Shown here piece by piece: positions 22,738 to 22,972 of a DNA stretch of 22,972 nt. Below the pieces are notes generated by a model. It saw nothing but the letters and a program-made list of their open reading frames with translations. It did no database searches and was not told the DNA's origin. Both the position numbers and the translations under genes were made by a program. Source of the DNA: Lachnospiraceae bacterium (GTDB taxonomy: Bacteria > Bacillota_A > Clostridia > Lachnospirales > Lachnospiraceae); contig SFGN01000046.1 of NCBI GenBank assembly GCA_004556565.1, forward strand, positions 1-22,972. Direction: 5' to 3'. Every line of letters begins with the position of its first letter. The first letter of the stretch is position 1.

Positions 22738-22972
22738 GCTGACACAATCCGGCTAAAACGGCACAAGGGTTCTGCGGTATACCCCTATACACCCTTTCCC
22801 CATGCCGGCGGCTTATTTCCAAGCCGATGGCAGAAGTAAAAAGCTGTATGAGAACCTTTGCCCTTATGCATTTACTAGTATAAGCCACATTAATTAACTT
22901 TATGATTCTGTGTAACAATCCTGATTCTGTTCCTTACCTTTTCTTTTGGTAGGAATAGGTGCACGTTTCCCC
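22738..22972. other. Upstream leader/promoter region of the phage operon
   Basis: No convincing complete gene. On the minus strand a TATACT in GGCTTATACTAG near 22880 could be a -10, but no good -35 is seen. GTATA-GGGG-TATAC near 22780-22795 is a small palindrome. At the extreme right edge two minus-strand frames are open into the window and stop within about 75 bases, so the end of an upstream gene may be present; its identity cannot be judged. Confidence 0.4.

Noticed and set aside
22715..22918. A 67-residue minus-strand frame ahead of the sigma-like gene
   Set aside because: It needs a TTG start without a ribosome site, covers the terminator stem and shows no protein-like features; the region is better read as an operon leader.

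Overview
The window looks like accessory DNA from a low-to-mid GC Clostridia genome, most likely Lachnospiraceae. That is inferred from the transposase family, the toxin type and the phage gene set; no chromosomal marker is present. Base composition changes visibly near 5430: the left part is AT-rich and the right part (about 5456 onward) is more GC-rich, so at least two DNA sources meet there.

Left part (1-5457). A tandem pair of tyrosine recombinases on the minus strand (1590-2642, then 1-1590 running off the window) has the sizes and order of TnpA and TnpB of Tn554-type transposons. A complete IS1182-like insertion sequence (about 2702-4482) sits directly upstream of the TnpA-like gene. 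Its transposase has Asn where I expect the second catalytic Asp. Next comes a complete type III toxin-antitoxin module: a consensus promoter, a repeat RNA with two repeats whose hairpin stems co-vary, an intrinsic terminator, and a ToxN/CptN-like endoribonuclease (4956-5429). A bidirectional terminator at 5431-5457 separates it from the convergent phage block.

Right part (5456-22972). This is a long, nearly gapless minus-strand phage early/replication operon, read from right to left. It starts with a leader carrying a strong intrinsic terminator and a sigma-70-like factor. Small genes, a DUF4406-like protein, an HNH-AP2-AP2 homing endonuclease, a DUF2800 nuclease, a DUF2815 protein and a family A DNA polymerase follow. 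Next are small Cys-rich proteins, a DUF932 protein, a VRR-NUC nuclease, an SNF2 helicase, two HTH regulators, a MazF-like toxin, a P4-type primase-helicase and a phage-type S-adenosylmethionine synthetase (metK). Stop/start overlaps are frequent. No packaging, capsid, tail or lysis genes are visible, so this is either part of a larger prophage or a remnant.

Most notable points: (1) the type III toxin-antitoxin locus with covarying antitoxin repeats; (2) an origin-like region between metK and the primase, with six tandem decamers and a long bipartite inverted repeat around an AT-rich core; (3) a 7-nt insertion that splits the Walker A motif of the SNF2 helicase exactly between GLG and KT; (4) terminators inside the operon, ahead of the sigma, mazF and DUF2815 genes, which suggest attenuation control; (5) the phage-borne metK.
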